This document shows positions 28,498 to 37,324 of a stretch of DNA of 64,000 nt, one piece after another. Each line of letters begins with the position of its first letter. Position 1 is the first letter of the stretch. Source of the DNA: Bradyrhizobium huanghuaihaiense (GTDB lineage Bacteria > Pseudomonadota > Alphaproteobacteria > Rhizobiales > Xanthobacteraceae); assembly GCF_007830635.1 (NCBI RefSeq), contig NZ_VLLA01000002.1, forward strand, positions 496,001-560,000, in the 5' to 3' direction. The notes under the pieces are model-generated. The model searched no databases, had not been told where the DNA came from, and saw only the letters and a list, made by a program, of their open reading frames with translations. A program made the translations under genes and the position numbers.

Positions 28498-30903
28498 GTG
28501 GCACGAGGCTCGCGAAAGAACCGCAAGCGCGACAAGGTCCGCACGGCGCGAGCGCCTGAACCAGATCGTTCCTCACCGCAGTCACGGCCTGCCTCCGCGG
28601 GCACCACGAAGCGGTGGATCGCCGTCGCGGGCATATTTGCCGCCGCGATCGCCGTCGGCCTGCTCTGGTTCGCGACGTCAAAGGCCCCGATCCAGCTTCC
28701 CGCAGTGGTCGAATTGGCCTTCGTCGGGAGCGAGTCCTGTGCCGGCTGTCACCAGGCCGAGGCGAAACTCTGGCAGATGTCGCAACACCGCCACGCCATG
28801 GATCATGCGACCGCGCAATCCGTGCGCGGCGATTTCAGCGACGTCACCTTCGACTATGCCGGTACACGTTCGCGCTTCTTCCGGAAGAACGACAAGTTCA
28901 TGGTCGAGACCGACGGTGCCGATGGCAAGCTCGCCGTCTTCGAGGTGAAATACACCTTCGGCATCGACCCGCTGCAGCAATATCTGATCGAATTCCCGGA
29001 CGGCCGCGTCCAGGCCTTGTCCATCGCCTGGGACACGCGGCCGAAAGAGCAGGGCGGTCAGCGCTGGTTACATCTTTATCCGGACAGCGCCATCACCAGC
29101 AGCGATCCCCTGCACTGGACGAAGCTGAGCCAGAACTGGAATTTCATGTGTGCGGAATGCCATTCGACTGATGTGCACAAGGGCTACAATGCCGACCGGG
29201 ACAGGTTCGCGACTACTTTTTCCGAGGTCAGTGTTGGCTGTGAGGCGTGCCACGGTGCAGGCTCGCGCCACGTCACCTGGGCGCGCGGCAAGCCGGCGGC
29301 GCGCACCGCCGATAACGGCCTGCTGGTCCGCTTCGACGAGCGCACCGGCATCACCTGGTCCGCCTCCGCCGGCACATTGATGCCGGCACGCAGCGCGCCG
29401 GCGCCGGCCCTGCGCAAGGAGGTCGAGACCTGCGGGCGCTGCCATGCGCGCCGCGGGCAGCTTTCGGAAGACTGGATACCGGGCCGATCGCTCTCCGACA
29501 CACACCGCGTATCGCTGCTCGACCGCCAGCGCTTTCATGCCGACGGCCAGATGCGCGACGACGAGGAGACCTACAATTACGCGCCGTTCAAGCAGAGCAG
29601 GATGTTCGCCAAGGGCGTCACCTGCAGCGACTGCCACGACCCGCACAGTGCAGCGTTGAGGGCGCCCGGAGACGGTGCTTGTTCGCAGTGCCATGCGCCC
29701 GCCAAATATGAGTCCGTGGCGCACCGGCGCCACGCCGATGTCTCGCCGCCGTTGGGCTGTCCGGCCTGCCACATGCCGGAACGCCGCTACATGGTCGTCG
29801 ACCGTCGCCACGACCACGGCTTCCGCGTTCCGCGCCCCGATCTCTCGGTGCAGACGGGCGCACCGAATGCGTGCAACGACTGCCATCGCGACAAGCCGGC
29901 GGCCTGGGCAGCGCATCAGATCGAGGGCTGGTTCGGGCCGGAGCGACGCGGCCATCAGACCTGGGCGCGGGCATTTCATGCTGCCTGGAGCGAAGCTGCC
30001 GACGCGCAAGCGCAGCTCGCCGCAATCGCTGAATCGGCTGACGTTCCCGGTCTCGTCCGCGCCAGCGCGCTGGCGGAGCTTCCGGCGCCGGTTCTCGATC
30101 TGATCCGGCAGGGGCTTTCCGATTCCGATCCGCTCGTGAGGCTCGGCGCGCTCGATCGGCTCGAAGGAGTGCCGGCCGATCAGCTCTGGCCGCTCGCTTC
30201 GGCGCAGCTGAGCGATCCCGTGCGTGGTGTCCGCATTCGCGCCGCCGAAGTTTTGGCCGCCATGCCTCCAGCGCGCCAGCCACCGGCCGATCGCGACAAG
30301 TTCATGCGGGCGGCTGCCGAATTCATTGTTGCGCAGAAGCTGAATGCTGATCGGCCGGATTCGCGAACGGCGCTCGGCGACTTCTTCCGGCGCCAGGCCA
30401 ATCCCGGCGCGGCGGAGGCCGAATACCGCGCCGCCCTCAGGCTCGATCCCTCGTTTGCGGCGGCCGCCGTCAACCTGTCCGACCTGTACCGGCAGCTCGG
30501 ACGCGACAGTGACGGGGAGAAAATCCTGCGTGAGGCACTCTCCACGTCGGCGCAGGCCGCATCACTCCACTACGCGCTTGGTCTGACACTCGTGCGCCAG
30601 AAGCGCAGCGAGGAGGCCCTCGACGAGCTGCGTCGGGCGACCTCTCTCGACCCTGGCCAAATGCGGTACGCCTACGTCTATGCCATAGGACTGAACGGGG
30701 TGGGCCGGCGCGACGATGCACTTTCCGTGCTGAATCAGAGCCTGCGCGCTCATCCGAACAATCTGGAGCTGCTTTCAGCCGCTTTGAGCTTCAGCAGGGA
30801 GAAGGGAGACATCGCTGCGGCGCTTGGTTACGCCGAGCGACTGGCGCTTCTCCGGCCTGACGATCCACGGTTGGCGAACCTCATCAGAGAGCTCAGGCGA
30901 TAG
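28498..30903 (+). CDS. Octaheme c-type cytochrome with HEAT/TPR C-terminus
   Basis: An 801-residue protein with an N-terminal membrane anchor (RWIAVAGIFAAAIAVGLLWF, near 41-60) and a periplasmic body. Eight CXXCH motifs bind haem c: CAGCH (81), CAECH, CEACH, CGRCH, CSDCH, CSQCH, CPACH and CNDCH (459). The next 130 residues look HEAT-like (DSDPLVRLGALDRLEG). From about 620 there are tetratricopeptide repeats (ALGDFFRRQANPGAAEAEYRAALRLDPSF and three more). It should carry electrons across the periplasm and dock partners by its repeats. The GTG at 28498 is the only plausible start but has only a distant GGAG, so the start is uncertain. The physiological donor and acceptor are unknown. Confidence 0.88.
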   Translation: MARGSRKNRKRDKVRTARAPEPDRSSPQSRPASAGTTKRWIAVAGIFAAAIAVGLLWFATSKAPIQLPAVVELAFVGSESCAGCHQAEAKLWQMSQHRHAMDHATAQSVRGDFSDVTFDYAGTRSRFFRKNDKFMVETDGADGKLAVFEVKYTFGIDPLQQYLIEFPDGRVQALSIAWDTRPKEQGGQRWLHLYPDSAITSSDPLHWTKLSQNWNFMCAECHSTDVHKGYNADRDRFATTFSEVSVGCEACHGAGSRHVTWARGKPAARTADNGLLVRFDERTGITWSASAGTLMPARSAPAPALRKEVETCGRCHARRGQLSEDWIPGRSLSDTHRVSLLDRQRFHADGQMRDDEETYNYAPFKQSRMFAKGVTCSDCHDPHSAALRAPGDGACSQCHAPAKYESVAHRRHADVSPPLGCPACHMPERRYMVVDRRHDHGFRVPRPDLSVQTGAPNACNDCHRDKPAAWAAHQIEGWFGPERRGHQTWARAFHAAWSEAADAQAQLAAIAESADVPGLVRASALAELPAPVLDLIRQGLSDSDPLVRLGALDRLEGVPADQLWPLASAQLSDPVRGVRIRAAEVLAAMPPARQPPADRDKFMRAAAEFIVAQKLNADRPDSRTALGDFFRRQANPGAAEAEYRAALRLDPSFAAAAVNLSDLYRQLGRDSDGEKILREALSTSAQAASLHYALGLTLVRQKRSEEALDELRRATSLDPGQMRYAYVYAIGLNGVGRRDDALSVLNQSLRAHPNNLELLSAALSFSREKGDIAAALGYAERLALLRPDDPRLANLIRELRR

Positions 30904-31125
30904 CTGAGGTTGGAACCGAGGTCGGGCCGCCGCCGGCTGCGGGCGCGATTAAATCTGCCCGAAGCCTTGCTAATGTCGATGGCGAGGTATAGCGTCACTT
31001 CATTCGTTCAGCCGCTGTGCCTTGTTGAATGCGCCCGCGGGCTCCTTTTCCAGAGACATCGACGAATTGAAATGATCTGCGTGAGCGTCACGCGGACTAC
31101 GCGCTCGCGCGCTTTGGAGAAGAGA

Positions 31126-31335
31126 ATGGCGACAGGTACAGTGAAGTGGTTCAACGGCCAGAAGGGTTTTGGATTCATTCAACCCGACGACGGCGGCAAT
31201 GACGTGTTCGTTCACGTCAGCGCGGTCGAGCGGGCAGGCCTTGCGGGTCTCGCCGAGGGCCAGAAGGTCAGCTTCGAGGTCAAGACCGACAAGATGCGGG
31301 GCAAGGTCAGCGCGGAGAATCTCTCGCTGGCTTGA
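31126..31335 (+). CDS. Cold-shock protein (CspA family)
   Basis: A 69-residue single cold-shock domain that binds single-stranded RNA and DNA. Both RNA-binding motifs are present: KGFGFI (residues 14-19) and VFVHV (28-32). GAGAA before the ATG at 31126 is the likely ribosome site. The leader upstream (30904-31125) is long and may hold the cold-responsive structure usual for this family, although I cannot see a defined element. A strong terminator follows. Confidence 0.95.
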   Translation: MATGTVKWFNGQKGFGFIQPDDGGNDVFVHVSAVERAGLAGLAEGQKVSFEVKTDKMRGKVSAENLSLA

Positions 31336-31345
31336 ATTCTGTAGC

Positions 31346-31412
31346 GCCGTTTCACGGATGTACTGAAACGGCCATGCGACCCGCTCGATCCCTGGGATTG
31401 AGCGGGTTTTCT
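31346..31412 (+). terminator. Tandem hairpins and terminator after the cold-shock gene
   Basis: First hairpin: GCCGTTTCA (31346-31354) with TGAAACGGC (31364-31372). Second: CCCGCTCGATCCC (31380-31392) with GGGATTGAGCGGG (31394-31406), then TTTTCT. The second is a standard intrinsic terminator. Confidence 0.85.
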
Positions 31413-31448
31413 CCGTTGCCGGGCAGGGTGAAAGATGAGCGCCAAAAG

Positions 31449-31691
31449 ATGAGCGCGAAGAAAACGGCCGAGCCGTCACCCGAATCCGTCGCGCGGGCCG
31501 AGCGTCAACGCCTGGCCGCCGAAGAGGGCGCGCGGGCGGTCGCGGATGTCGAAAGGCGCGCTGTCGATATCCGCAAGAACATGGCGCGGCTTCGCGAGCT
31601 GCGTGAGGCCAAGGAAGCTGCCGACGCCAGTCTTAGTGCATCGTTGCCGGCGCCTGTACCGAAGAAGCGCGCGAGGAAATTGCCGCGATAG
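31449..31691 (+). CDS. Small charged protein, probable coiled coil
   Basis: An 80-residue protein beginning MSAKKTAEPSPESVARAERQ. It is almost entirely charged residues and alanine and is predicted to be one long helix (ERQRLAAEEGARAVADVERR), ending with a basic tail PKKRARKLPR. The start is preceded by an overlapping five-codon frame (MSAKR then TGA at 31434-31451 overlapping the ATG), so translation may be coupled to that leader. No clear ribosome site is present. Function unknown. Confidence 0.6.
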   Translation: MSAKKTAEPSPESVARAERQRLAAEEGARAVADVERRAVDIRKNMARLRELREAKEAADASLSASLPAPVPKKRARKLPR

Positions 31692-31754
31692 CCGGATTCA
31701 ACAGCGTCGCCGAGAACCTGAAAAGGGCCGTTCACATGCCAGAGAGCGCGGGCC

Positions 31755-31970
31755 GTGCCTAGGATCAAGCCGGATGACGGCGGCACCATCACCTTCTTTC
31801 TCGCGCTTGGCGCAGGCCGACAGCTATGCCGTCTTGCCACGACCTTCCGGACGCAGAGGCAGGCCTTCAGCTATCTTCAGAAATACCGGACGGAGTTCGA
31901 GCGTATCGCACGGGCGCGCCTCGCGTCAGGTGAGCTCGAGGACGGCGTCGTCGTCCTCTCGATGCTCTGA
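31755..31970 (+). CDS. Small conserved-looking protein, unknown function
   Basis: A 71-residue frame starting at GTG 31755. The protein has a hydrophobic start (GTITFFLALGAGRQL) and a helical end (FSYLQKYRTEFERIARARLASGELEDGVVVLSML). Its composition reads as natural protein rather than shadow sequence. The ribosome site is weak, so the start and even the gene are uncertain. A dispersed repeat follows directly. Confidence 0.5.
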   Translation: MPRIKPDDGGTITFFLALGAGRQLCRLATTFRTQRQAFSYLQKYRTEFERIARARLASGELEDGVVVLSML

Positions 31971-31971
31971 A

Positions 31972-32037
31972 GCATGATCCCGACCCGAGGGCCGCGTTAG
32001 CGCAAAGTGCGAAGCGGTTTTCCGAAAGATCATGCCT
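31972..32037. repeat. Dispersed repeat, GCATGATC...GATCATGC family, copy 1
   Basis: AAGCATGATCCCGACC at the left and AAAGATCATGCC at the right form the ends, with AAAGTGCGAAGCGGTTTTCCG inside. A second copy in the opposite orientation lies at 34425-34476. Confidence 0.75.
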
Positions 32038-32109
32038 AGGCAACAACCTGAAGCGCGGTGGCGATTCATCTATTCTCACCGCGCTTCAGGCCGAACTCCT
32101 GGGGCGATC

Positions 32110-32346
32110 TCAATCGTTCGACCGGGCGGTCCCGAAGAGAAATGCCGCCCGAAAGATCGGGCCATTGGCATCGCGCACCTCGATCGCCAGGCCGCGGCCG
32201 CTCGCGGACGGCGCAAGGTCCTTGGCGCTATCGGCAAGAGACAGCGCAGCTTCGATCTCGGCAGCTCTCTGGTTCGTCAGATTCAGTCCCTCTTCGTCCA
32301 CAGCGAGTGCTTTGCCGTCCCTGATGTCGAAGTAATAATGCGGCAC
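32110..32346 (-). CDS. DUF6894-like small protein
   Basis: A 78-residue protein that starts MPHYYFDIRDGKALAVDEEG, the typical opening of a small family common in Bradyrhizobium (DUF6894). The GTG at 32346 is preferred over the GTG at 32352 because AAGG then lies 8 bases upstream and the N-terminus matches the family form MPxYYFDIRDG. It is a compact alpha/beta protein with a conserved Glu-Gly turn. The function of the family is unknown. Confidence 0.8.
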   Translation of the reverse strand: MPHYYFDIRDGKALAVDEEGLNLTNQRAAEIEAALSLADSAKDLAPSASGRGLAIEVRDANGPIFRAAFLFGTARSND

Positions 32347-32377
32347 CGGCACTGCCTTATCTGGGACGATATCCCTG

Positions 32378-32557
32378 TTATCTGGGGTGCTTTCCCTGCT
32401 TGGCCTCTCGCGCCAGTCGTTCCGCCTTCAGGCGCTCGCGATTCTCATGAAGAGACTGTTGCGCCTTCGCATAGTCGCTCATCGGCTTCTTCGTTTCGAC
32501 CGGCTTGAACGCTCTGTTGGCCTCCCGCAGAGCCCGGGACGCGGGATGATCTCTCAT
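32378..32557 (-). CDS. 59-residue basic helical protein
   Basis: A short gene: ATG at 32557, TAA at 32378-32380, 59 residues beginning MRDHPASRALREANRAFKPV. GAGG lies 8 bases before the start. The C-terminal half (SDYAKAQQSLHENRERLKAE) is a charged helix with regular Arg/Lys/Glu, and the protein ends REAKQGKHPR. It lies 31 bases upstream of the DUF6894-like gene on the same strand, so the two may be cotranscribed. No domain is recognised. Confidence 0.6.
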   Translation of the reverse strand: MRDHPASRALREANRAFKPVETKKPMSDYAKAQQSLHENRERLKAERLAREAKQGKHPR

Positions 32558-33000
32558 CGTCTTGACCTCGATTTGGGTGGACAGGCGCGATCTCGAAATG
32601 CGCCGGACCCGGCGTGTTCGGCTCGCGGGCTGGCGGCGGTCGACTTGTCGTTGGATGGCCCGCCTGCGCTCCCACGAGCGCGCCCGTGCAAGATAACGGG
32701 GCGGAACCCCGCCTGTTCCTGGGAGGCGACCTTAATTCGGCATCGATTGCTTCTCGGAGGATCGCAGGGCCACCTCGTCAGGCGCCCACAAGAAAGCCGT
32801 CGCAATCGGAGGCCACAGGGACGACGCCTGGGACCGACGTTGCTTTTTCCGACGATGGCATAATACCCCTGTTTTGCCCGACGGGTCAAAAGCCATTTCG
32901 TAAAAGTAGAAATAGCTTTTGACACCAATGGGGTGGCTACTGTGCATGGGGTTGTTTTGCGACTTTTTAGTTTGAGCCCTGCGATTGTGCGCCTTCACAA
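32558..33000. other. Gene-poor region with a strong hairpin
   Basis: I find no credible gene here. A striking inverted repeat, GTCAAAAGCCATTTC (32885-32899) with GAAATAGCTTTTGAC (32909-32923), has 15-base arms with one mismatch and a nine-base loop. The A/T-rich content differs from the surrounding DNA. Confidence 0.5.
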
Positions 33001-33031
33001 GCAAAAAGGGCCGCCCCTTCGGGCGGCCCTT
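33001..33031 (-). terminator. Rho-independent terminator of the oxc-frc transcript
   Basis: An 11-bp perfect stem, AAGGGCCGCCC (33006-33016) with GGGCGGCCCTT (33021-33031), loop CTTC, then TTTTTGC on the minus strand. It lies 24 bases beyond the frc stop codon. Confidence 0.88.
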
Positions 33032-33054
33032 TCGTCGTTCTCTGACAGACTCGC

Positions 33055-34332
33055 TTACTCAGCGGCCTGCTTCTGCGGCGGATCGAGCGCGCCGGACTTG
33101 TGGATGTCGGCGACCTGGTGATCGCTGAAGCCGAGCACCGAGCGCAGGATCTCGTCGGTGTGCTCGCCGAGCAGCGGCGAACGCTGCACGTCGCTCGGGC
33201 TATCCGACAGCTTGATCGGGTTGCCGACCGAGATGTACTTGCCGCGGGTGGGGTGATCGACCTCGACCACGGTGCCGGTCGCGCGCAGCGACTGGTCCTC
33301 GGCGATCTCCTTCATCGACAGGATCGGGCCGCAGGGGATGTCGTCCTTGTTGAGGATTTCCATCGCCTCGAACTTGGTCTTCGTCATCGTCCACTGCTCG
33401 ATGCGGGCGAAAATCTCGTTCAGGCGCGGCAGGCGGACGGCCGGCTTGGCGTAGTTCGGATCGGTCTTCCAGGTCGGCTCGCCGATCACGTCGCAGATCT
33501 TCTCCCAGACCGGGGCCTGGGTGATGAAGTAGATGTAGGCGTTGGGATCGGTCTCCCAGCCCTTGCACTTCAGGATGCGGCCGGGCTGGCCACCGCCGGA
33601 ATCGTTGCCCGCGCGCGGCACGGCATCGCCGAACGGAACGCCTTCGCCGAACTGGCTGTATTCCTTGAGTGGGCCGTGGGCGAGGCGCTGCTGGTCGCGC
33701 AGCTTGACGCGGGCGAGGTTGAGCACGCCGTCCTGCATCGCGGCGGTGACCTTCTGGCCCTTGCCGGTCGTGGTGCGCTGATGGAGCGCGGCCAGGATGC
33801 CGATCGCAAGATGCAACCCGGTGCCGGTGTCGCCGATCTGCGCGCCGGTGACGAGCGGCAGGCCATCGCGGAAGCCGGTAGTGGAGGCGGCGCCGCCGGT
33901 GCACTGCGCGACGTTCTCATAGACCTTGCAGTCTTCGTAGGGGCCGGGGCCAAAGCCCTTGATCGAGGCGACGATCATCTTCGGGTTGAGGCTGTGGATC
34001 TTCTCCCAGGGGAAGCCCATGCGGTCGAGCACGCCGGGGCCGAAATTCTCGACCAGGACGTCGCACTTCTTGATCAGCTCGGTGAGGACTTCCTTGCCCT
34101 TGGGGTTCTTGGTGTCGAGCGTGATCGAGCGCTTGTTGTGGTTGAGCATGGTGAAATACAGGCTGTCCACGTTCGGGATGTCCTGCAGCTGGCCGCGGGT
34201 GATGTCACCCACGCCCGGACGTTCCACCTTGATCACGTCGGCGCCGAACCAGGCCAGCAGCTGCGTGCAGGTCGGTCCGGACTGGACGTGGGTGAAGTCG
34301 AGAATGCGAACGCCCGTGAGCGCTTTGGTCAT
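33055..34332 (-). CDS. frc: Formyl-CoA transferase (formyl-CoA:oxalate CoA-transferase)
   Basis: A 425-residue class III CoA-transferase. It moves CoA from formyl-CoA to oxalate, giving oxalyl-CoA and formate in the cytoplasm. The length matches Frc of Oxalobacter (428). The catalytic aspartate is D168 in [24 protein letters not shown], aligned with D169 of the characterised enzyme. The N-terminus [20 protein letters not shown] is the family start. The ATG at 34332 has GGAG 7 bases upstream. It lies 144 bases downstream of oxc on the same strand and is followed by a strong terminator, so it closes the gntR-oxc-frc unit. Pairing with Oxc makes the assignment firm. Confidence 0.95.
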   Translation of the reverse strand: MTKALTGVRILDFTHVQSGPTCTQLLAWFGADVIKVERPGVGDITRGQLQDIPNVDSLYFTMLNHNKRSITLDTKNPKGKEVLTELIKKCDVLVENFGPGVLDRMGFPWEKIHSLNPKMIVASIKGFGPGPYEDCKVYENVAQCTGGAASTTGFRDGLPLVTGAQIGDTGTGLHLAIGILAALHQRTTTGKGQKVTAAMQDGVLNLARVKLRDQQRLAHGPLKEYSQFGEGVPFGDAVPRAGNDSGGGQPGRILKCKGWETDPNAYIYFITQAPVWEKICDVIGEPTWKTDPNYAKPAVRLPRLNEIFARIEQWTMTKTKFEAMEILNKDDIPCGPILSMKEIAEDQSLRATGTVVEVDHPTRGKYISVGNPIKLSDSPSDVQRSPLLGEHTDEILRSVLGFSDHQVADIHKSGALDPPQKQAAE

Positions 34333-34395
34333 CGTGTTGCTCCGTACTCTGTGTCTGCCCCTGCGAACCACAGGGAATAAGGGTTGAAGGGGGGC

Positions 34396-34476
34396 TAAAG
34401 CGCGCTTGGCGCTTTAGCTCTTTTGTTTGGGCATGATCTTATCGGAAAACAGCTTCGCACTTTTCCGGATCATGCC
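34396..34476. repeat. Hairpin and dispersed repeat between oxc and frc
   Basis: AAAGCGC-GCTTG-GCGCTTT forms a small hairpin at about 34399-34417. It is followed by GCATGATCTTATCGG...CCGGATCATGC at 34431-34475, an inverted copy of the element at 31972-32037. It lies inside the inferred oxc-frc transcript and may weaken expression of frc relative to oxc. Confidence 0.7.
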
Positions 34477-36207
34477 TTACTTCTTCTTCTGCAGAACGCT
34501 CTGCGGATTGAGGTTGCCGATGCGGCCGCTCTCCGAGCCCGCGGCCGGATCGATTACCGCGTTGATGAGCGTCGGCTTGCCGGACTTCATCGCCTCGTTG
34601 ACGGCGCGCTTGAGCTCGTCGGGCGAGGTCGCGTTCACGCCGACGCCGCCGAAGGCTTCCATCATCTTGTCGTAGCGCGCGCCCTTGACGAACACGGTGG
34701 TCGCGGGATCGTCGTTGGCGCCGTTGACGTCGGTGCCGCGATAGATGCCGTCATTGTTGAAGATGACGACGCAGATCGGAAGGTTGTAGCGGCAGATGGT
34801 CTCGACCTCCATGCCGGAGAAGCCGAACGCCGAGTCGCCTTCCACCGCGAGCACGGGATGGCCGGTCTCGAGCGCGGCCGCGATCGCCTGGCCCATGCCG
34901 ATGCCCATCACGCCCCAGGTGCCGACGTCGAGACGCTTGCGCGGCTTGTACATGTCGATGACGCCGCGGGCGAGGTCGAGCGTGTTGGCGCCTTCGTTGA
35001 CGAGGATCGCCTCGGGATACTCCTTGATGACGTTCTTCAAGACGCCGAGCGCGCCGTGATAGTCCATCGGCGACTTGTTGTTCATGAGCTTCGGCGCCAT
35101 CTTGGCGACGTTCTCTTCGCGCTTGGTCGACACGGCCTTGGTCCAGTCGGCCGGCGCGGTCCAACCCGCACCGATGGCCTGGTTGAAGGCCGAGACGACC
35201 GAGCCGATGTCGCCGACGACGGGCGCGACGATCTCGACGTTGGAGTCCATTTCCTTCGGCTCGATGTCGACCTGGATGAACTTCTTCGGCGTTTCGCCCC
35301 AGCTCTTGCCCTTGCCGTGCGAGAGCAGCCAGTTCAGCCGCGCGCCGATCAGCATGACGACGTCGGAATCCTTCAGCACGGTCGAGCGGGCCGCGCCGGC
35401 ACACTGCGGATGCGTATCGGGGAGGAGGCCCTTGGCCATGCTCATGGGGAGGAACGGCACGCCGCTCTTCTCGACGAAGCTCTTGATCTCCTCATCGGCC
35501 TGCGCGTAGGCCGCGCCCTTGCCGAGGATGATGAGCGGACGCTTTGCGCTCTTCAGAACATCAAGCGCGCGCTTGACGGAAGCAGGCGAGGGGATCTGCG
35601 CGGGCGCAGCGTCGATCACCTTGACCAGCGACTTCTGGCCGGCCTCGGCGTTCATCACCTGGCCGAACAGCTTTGCCGGCAGGTCGAGATAGACGCCGCC
35701 CGGACGGCCCGAGACCGCGGCGCGGATGGCGCGAGCAAAGCCGATGCCGATGTCCTGGGCGTGCAGCACGCGATAGGCCGCCTTGCACAGCGGCTTCGCA
35801 ATCGCGAGCTGGTCCATTTCCTCGTAGTCGCCCTGCTGCAGGTCGACGATCTCGCGCTCGGAGGAGCCGGACACGAGGATCATCGGGTAGCAGTTGGTGG
35901 TGGCGTGAGCGAGCGCGGTGAGGCCGTTGAGGAAGCCGGGCGCCGACACCGTGAGGCAGACGCCGGGCTTCTTGGTGAGGTAGCCGGCGATGCCTGCGGC
36001 GTAGCCGGCGTTCTGCTCGTGGCGGAAGGAGATCACGCGAATGCCGGCGGCCTGCGCCATGCGGCCCAAATCCGTGATCGGGATGCCCGGCACATTATAG
36101 ATGGTGTTGATGCCGTTCAGCTTGAGCGCGTCGATGACGAGATGGAATCCATCCGTCAGTTCCTGCTCGGTGCCCGGTGCTTCGGACTTGGTCGCGGTAT
36201 TCAGCAT
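34477..36207 (-). CDS. oxc: Oxalyl-CoA decarboxylase
   Basis: A 576-residue thiamine diphosphate enzyme that decarboxylates oxalyl-CoA to formyl-CoA and CO2. The catalytic glutamate that activates the cofactor is E64 in [17 protein letters not shown]. The cofactor-binding motif begins [20 protein letters not shown] and ends at [26 protein letters not shown] is also typical. The product formyl-CoA is recycled by Frc. It lies 73 bases downstream of the GntR gene and shares its operator (site F). Only Oxc enzymes show this combination of motifs beside a Frc gene. Confidence 0.96.
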   Translation of the reverse strand: MLNTATKSEAPGTEQELTDGFHLVIDALKLNGINTIYNVPGIPITDLGRMAQAAGIRVISFRHEQNAGYAAGIAGYLTKKPGVCLTVSAPGFLNGLTALAHATTNCYPMILVSGSSEREIVDLQQGDYEEMDQLAIAKPLCKAAYRVLHAQDIGIGFARAIRAAVSGRPGGVYLDLPAKLFGQVMNAEAGQKSLVKVIDAAPAQIPSPASVKRALDVLKSAKRPLIILGKGAAYAQADEEIKSFVEKSGVPFLPMSMAKGLLPDTHPQCAGAARSTVLKDSDVVMLIGARLNWLLSHGKGKSWGETPKKFIQVDIEPKEMDSNVEIVAPVVGDIGSVVSAFNQAIGAGWTAPADWTKAVSTKREENVAKMAPKLMNNKSPMDYHGALGVLKNVIKEYPEAILVNEGANTLDLARGVIDMYKPRKRLDVGTWGVMGIGMGQAIAAALETGHPVLAVEGDSAFGFSGMEVETICRYNLPICVVIFNNDGIYRGTDVNGANDDPATTVFVKGARYDKMMEAFGGVGVNATSPDELKRAVNEAMKSGKPTLINAVIDPAAGSESGRIGNLNPQSVLQKKK

Positions 36208-36280
36208 GGGCCTTGTCTCCCTGGTCTCAAGTAACGGGGCGAATTTTTCGCCCTTCTGGTGAACGTTGCTAGGTCAAGAG

Positions 36281-37012
36281 TTATGTGAACAGTTCCTGGC
36301 CGTGCGCTTCGACGTAGGCGGCAAGGCCGAGGGTGTGGTCGCGGGCGCGCTTCTCGGCGAGCTCGGTGTCGCGTGCTTCAAGTGCTTCGATCATGCCGAG
36401 ATGCTCGGGTAGCGACGTCGCGGTGCGGTCCTTGCGTCCGATCGTCAGCTGGCGATAGCCGCGCACGTGCAGCAGCAGGTCGTTGGTGAGATCGACCAGC
36501 ACCGGCGATTCCGACAGCGAGATCAGCGCCTGGTGGAAGGCGATGTTGGCCTTGGAGTATTCCTCCACATGATCCTCGGGCAGGCGGTCCTTGCCGAAGT
36601 CCTTGAAGAAGTCGCGCAGCGCCGTGATGTCCTTCTTGCGCGCGGTGGTGGTGATGAGGCGCGCGGCCATGCTCTCCAGCGCCGCCCAGGCGCGGATCAT
36701 GTCGACGATCTCGCTCTTGGTCCTGCGCACCACCATGATGCCACGGCGCGGCACGGTCTTCACGAAACCGTCCTGCTCGAGCATCGCGATGGCTTCGCGG
36801 ATCGGCGTTCGGCTGACGCCCAGGCGTTCGGACAGCGCGCGCTCGTCGAGCATCACCGGCTCGGGCGTCGAGTAGATGTCCATCTTGAGGATGGCTTCCT
36901 TCAAGGCGTCATACGCCTTGTTCTTGAAGCTGCTCTCCGGGGCAATACGAACGATTGCGATGTCTGCCTCGGCCATGTTCGGCAACGCCTTGGTTGGTTT
37001 CCGTAGTGACAC
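36281..37012 (-). CDS. GntR (FCD/FadR subfamily) regulator, predicted oxalate repressor
   Basis: A 243-residue regulator. The winged helix covers about residues 30-95 (AYDALKEAILKMDIYSTPEP, ALSERLGVSRTPIREAIAML), and an all-helical FCD domain follows (about 105-235) that normally binds a metal and a small carboxylate. I use the GTG at 37012, since GGAGGA lies 8 bases upstream; the ATG at 36976 has no ribosome site. Site F lies 56 bases upstream and another copy (site G) controls the divergent synthetase gene, so autoregulation and repression of the regulon are likely. The effector is probably oxalate, oxalyl-CoA or formate. The DNA-site assignment is inference. Confidence 0.92.
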   Translation of the reverse strand: MSLRKPTKALPNMAEADIAIVRIAPESSFKNKAYDALKEAILKMDIYSTPEPVMLDERALSERLGVSRTPIREAIAMLEQDGFVKTVPRRGIMVVRRTKSEIVDMIRAWAALESMAARLITTTARKKDITALRDFFKDFGKDRLPEDHVEEYSKANIAFHQALISLSESPVLVDLTNDLLLHVRGYRQLTIGRKDRTATSLPEHLGMIEALEARDTELAEKRARDHTLGLAAYVEAHGQELFT

Positions 37013-37068
37013 GACGAATCTCCTCCAGTGGGAGTCGTCTTTTACAGGAATATTAACGGGAAAGTTTT

Positions 37069-37085
37069 TGGCATACCACATGCCA
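37069..37085 (-). promoter_or_regulatory. 17-bp GntR-type operator, site F (gntR-oxc-frc)
   Basis: Plus strand TGGCATACCACATGCCA, a perfect 6-bp dyad. TTGACA on the minus strand ends three bases before it. It lies 56 bases upstream of the regulator's own GTG start, as expected for autoregulation. Confidence 0.8.
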
Positions 37086-37149
37086 GAATGTCAAGCTGCC
37101 TATTTTTTGCGGCGTTCCAGGGTGCGCGGCGGCTTGACAAGTTGGCTTC

Positions 37150-37166
37150 TGGCATACCAAATGCCA
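37150..37166 (+). promoter_or_regulatory. 17-bp GntR-type operator, site G (synthetase gene)
   Basis: Plus strand TGGCATACCAAATGCCA, a perfect 6-bp dyad, identical to site F except at one base. It lies 158 bases upstream of the synthetase start and overlaps where a -10 element would lie for the TTGACA at 37134-37139. Confidence 0.78.
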
Positions 37167-37324
37167 TCGCCAGCCATTTTTGATCCAAGCCGGCGGAGTA
37201 TTCTGGCCCTTATGCCACTCCGTTCCGCCGCATGGAACAGAGCGCGGCGAATGGCAAGCATCACGGGCGGCCGCAACACGCGCGCGCTTTGCAAAGAACG
37301 AACTCAGGTCAAGGGAGAAGCCAC

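Larger units (their letters stand above)
37013..37324. promoter_or_regulatory. Divergent gntR/synthetase promoter region
   Basis: This 312-base region holds operators F and G in opposite-facing promoters. TTGACA occurs on the minus strand at 37094-37089, just before site F, and on the plus strand at 37134-37139, ten bases before site G. A half-site (TTATGCCACT) lies near 37211. Confidence 0.6.

Noticed and set aside
32554..33004. Two overlapping minus-strand frames (about 90-124 residues) in the gap before frc
   Set aside because: They have no ribosome site, mixed composition and span the long hairpin; the sequence looks like a dispersed non-coding element.
34423..36234. A 603-residue open frame opposite oxalyl-CoA decarboxylase
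   Set aside because: It is a mirror frame of a gene with clear thiamine-enzyme motifs and has no domain or ribosome site of its own.
37205..37216. TTATGCCACT half-site upstream of the synthetase gene as a second operator
   Set aside because: Only one half matches; the partner half is absent at the required distance.
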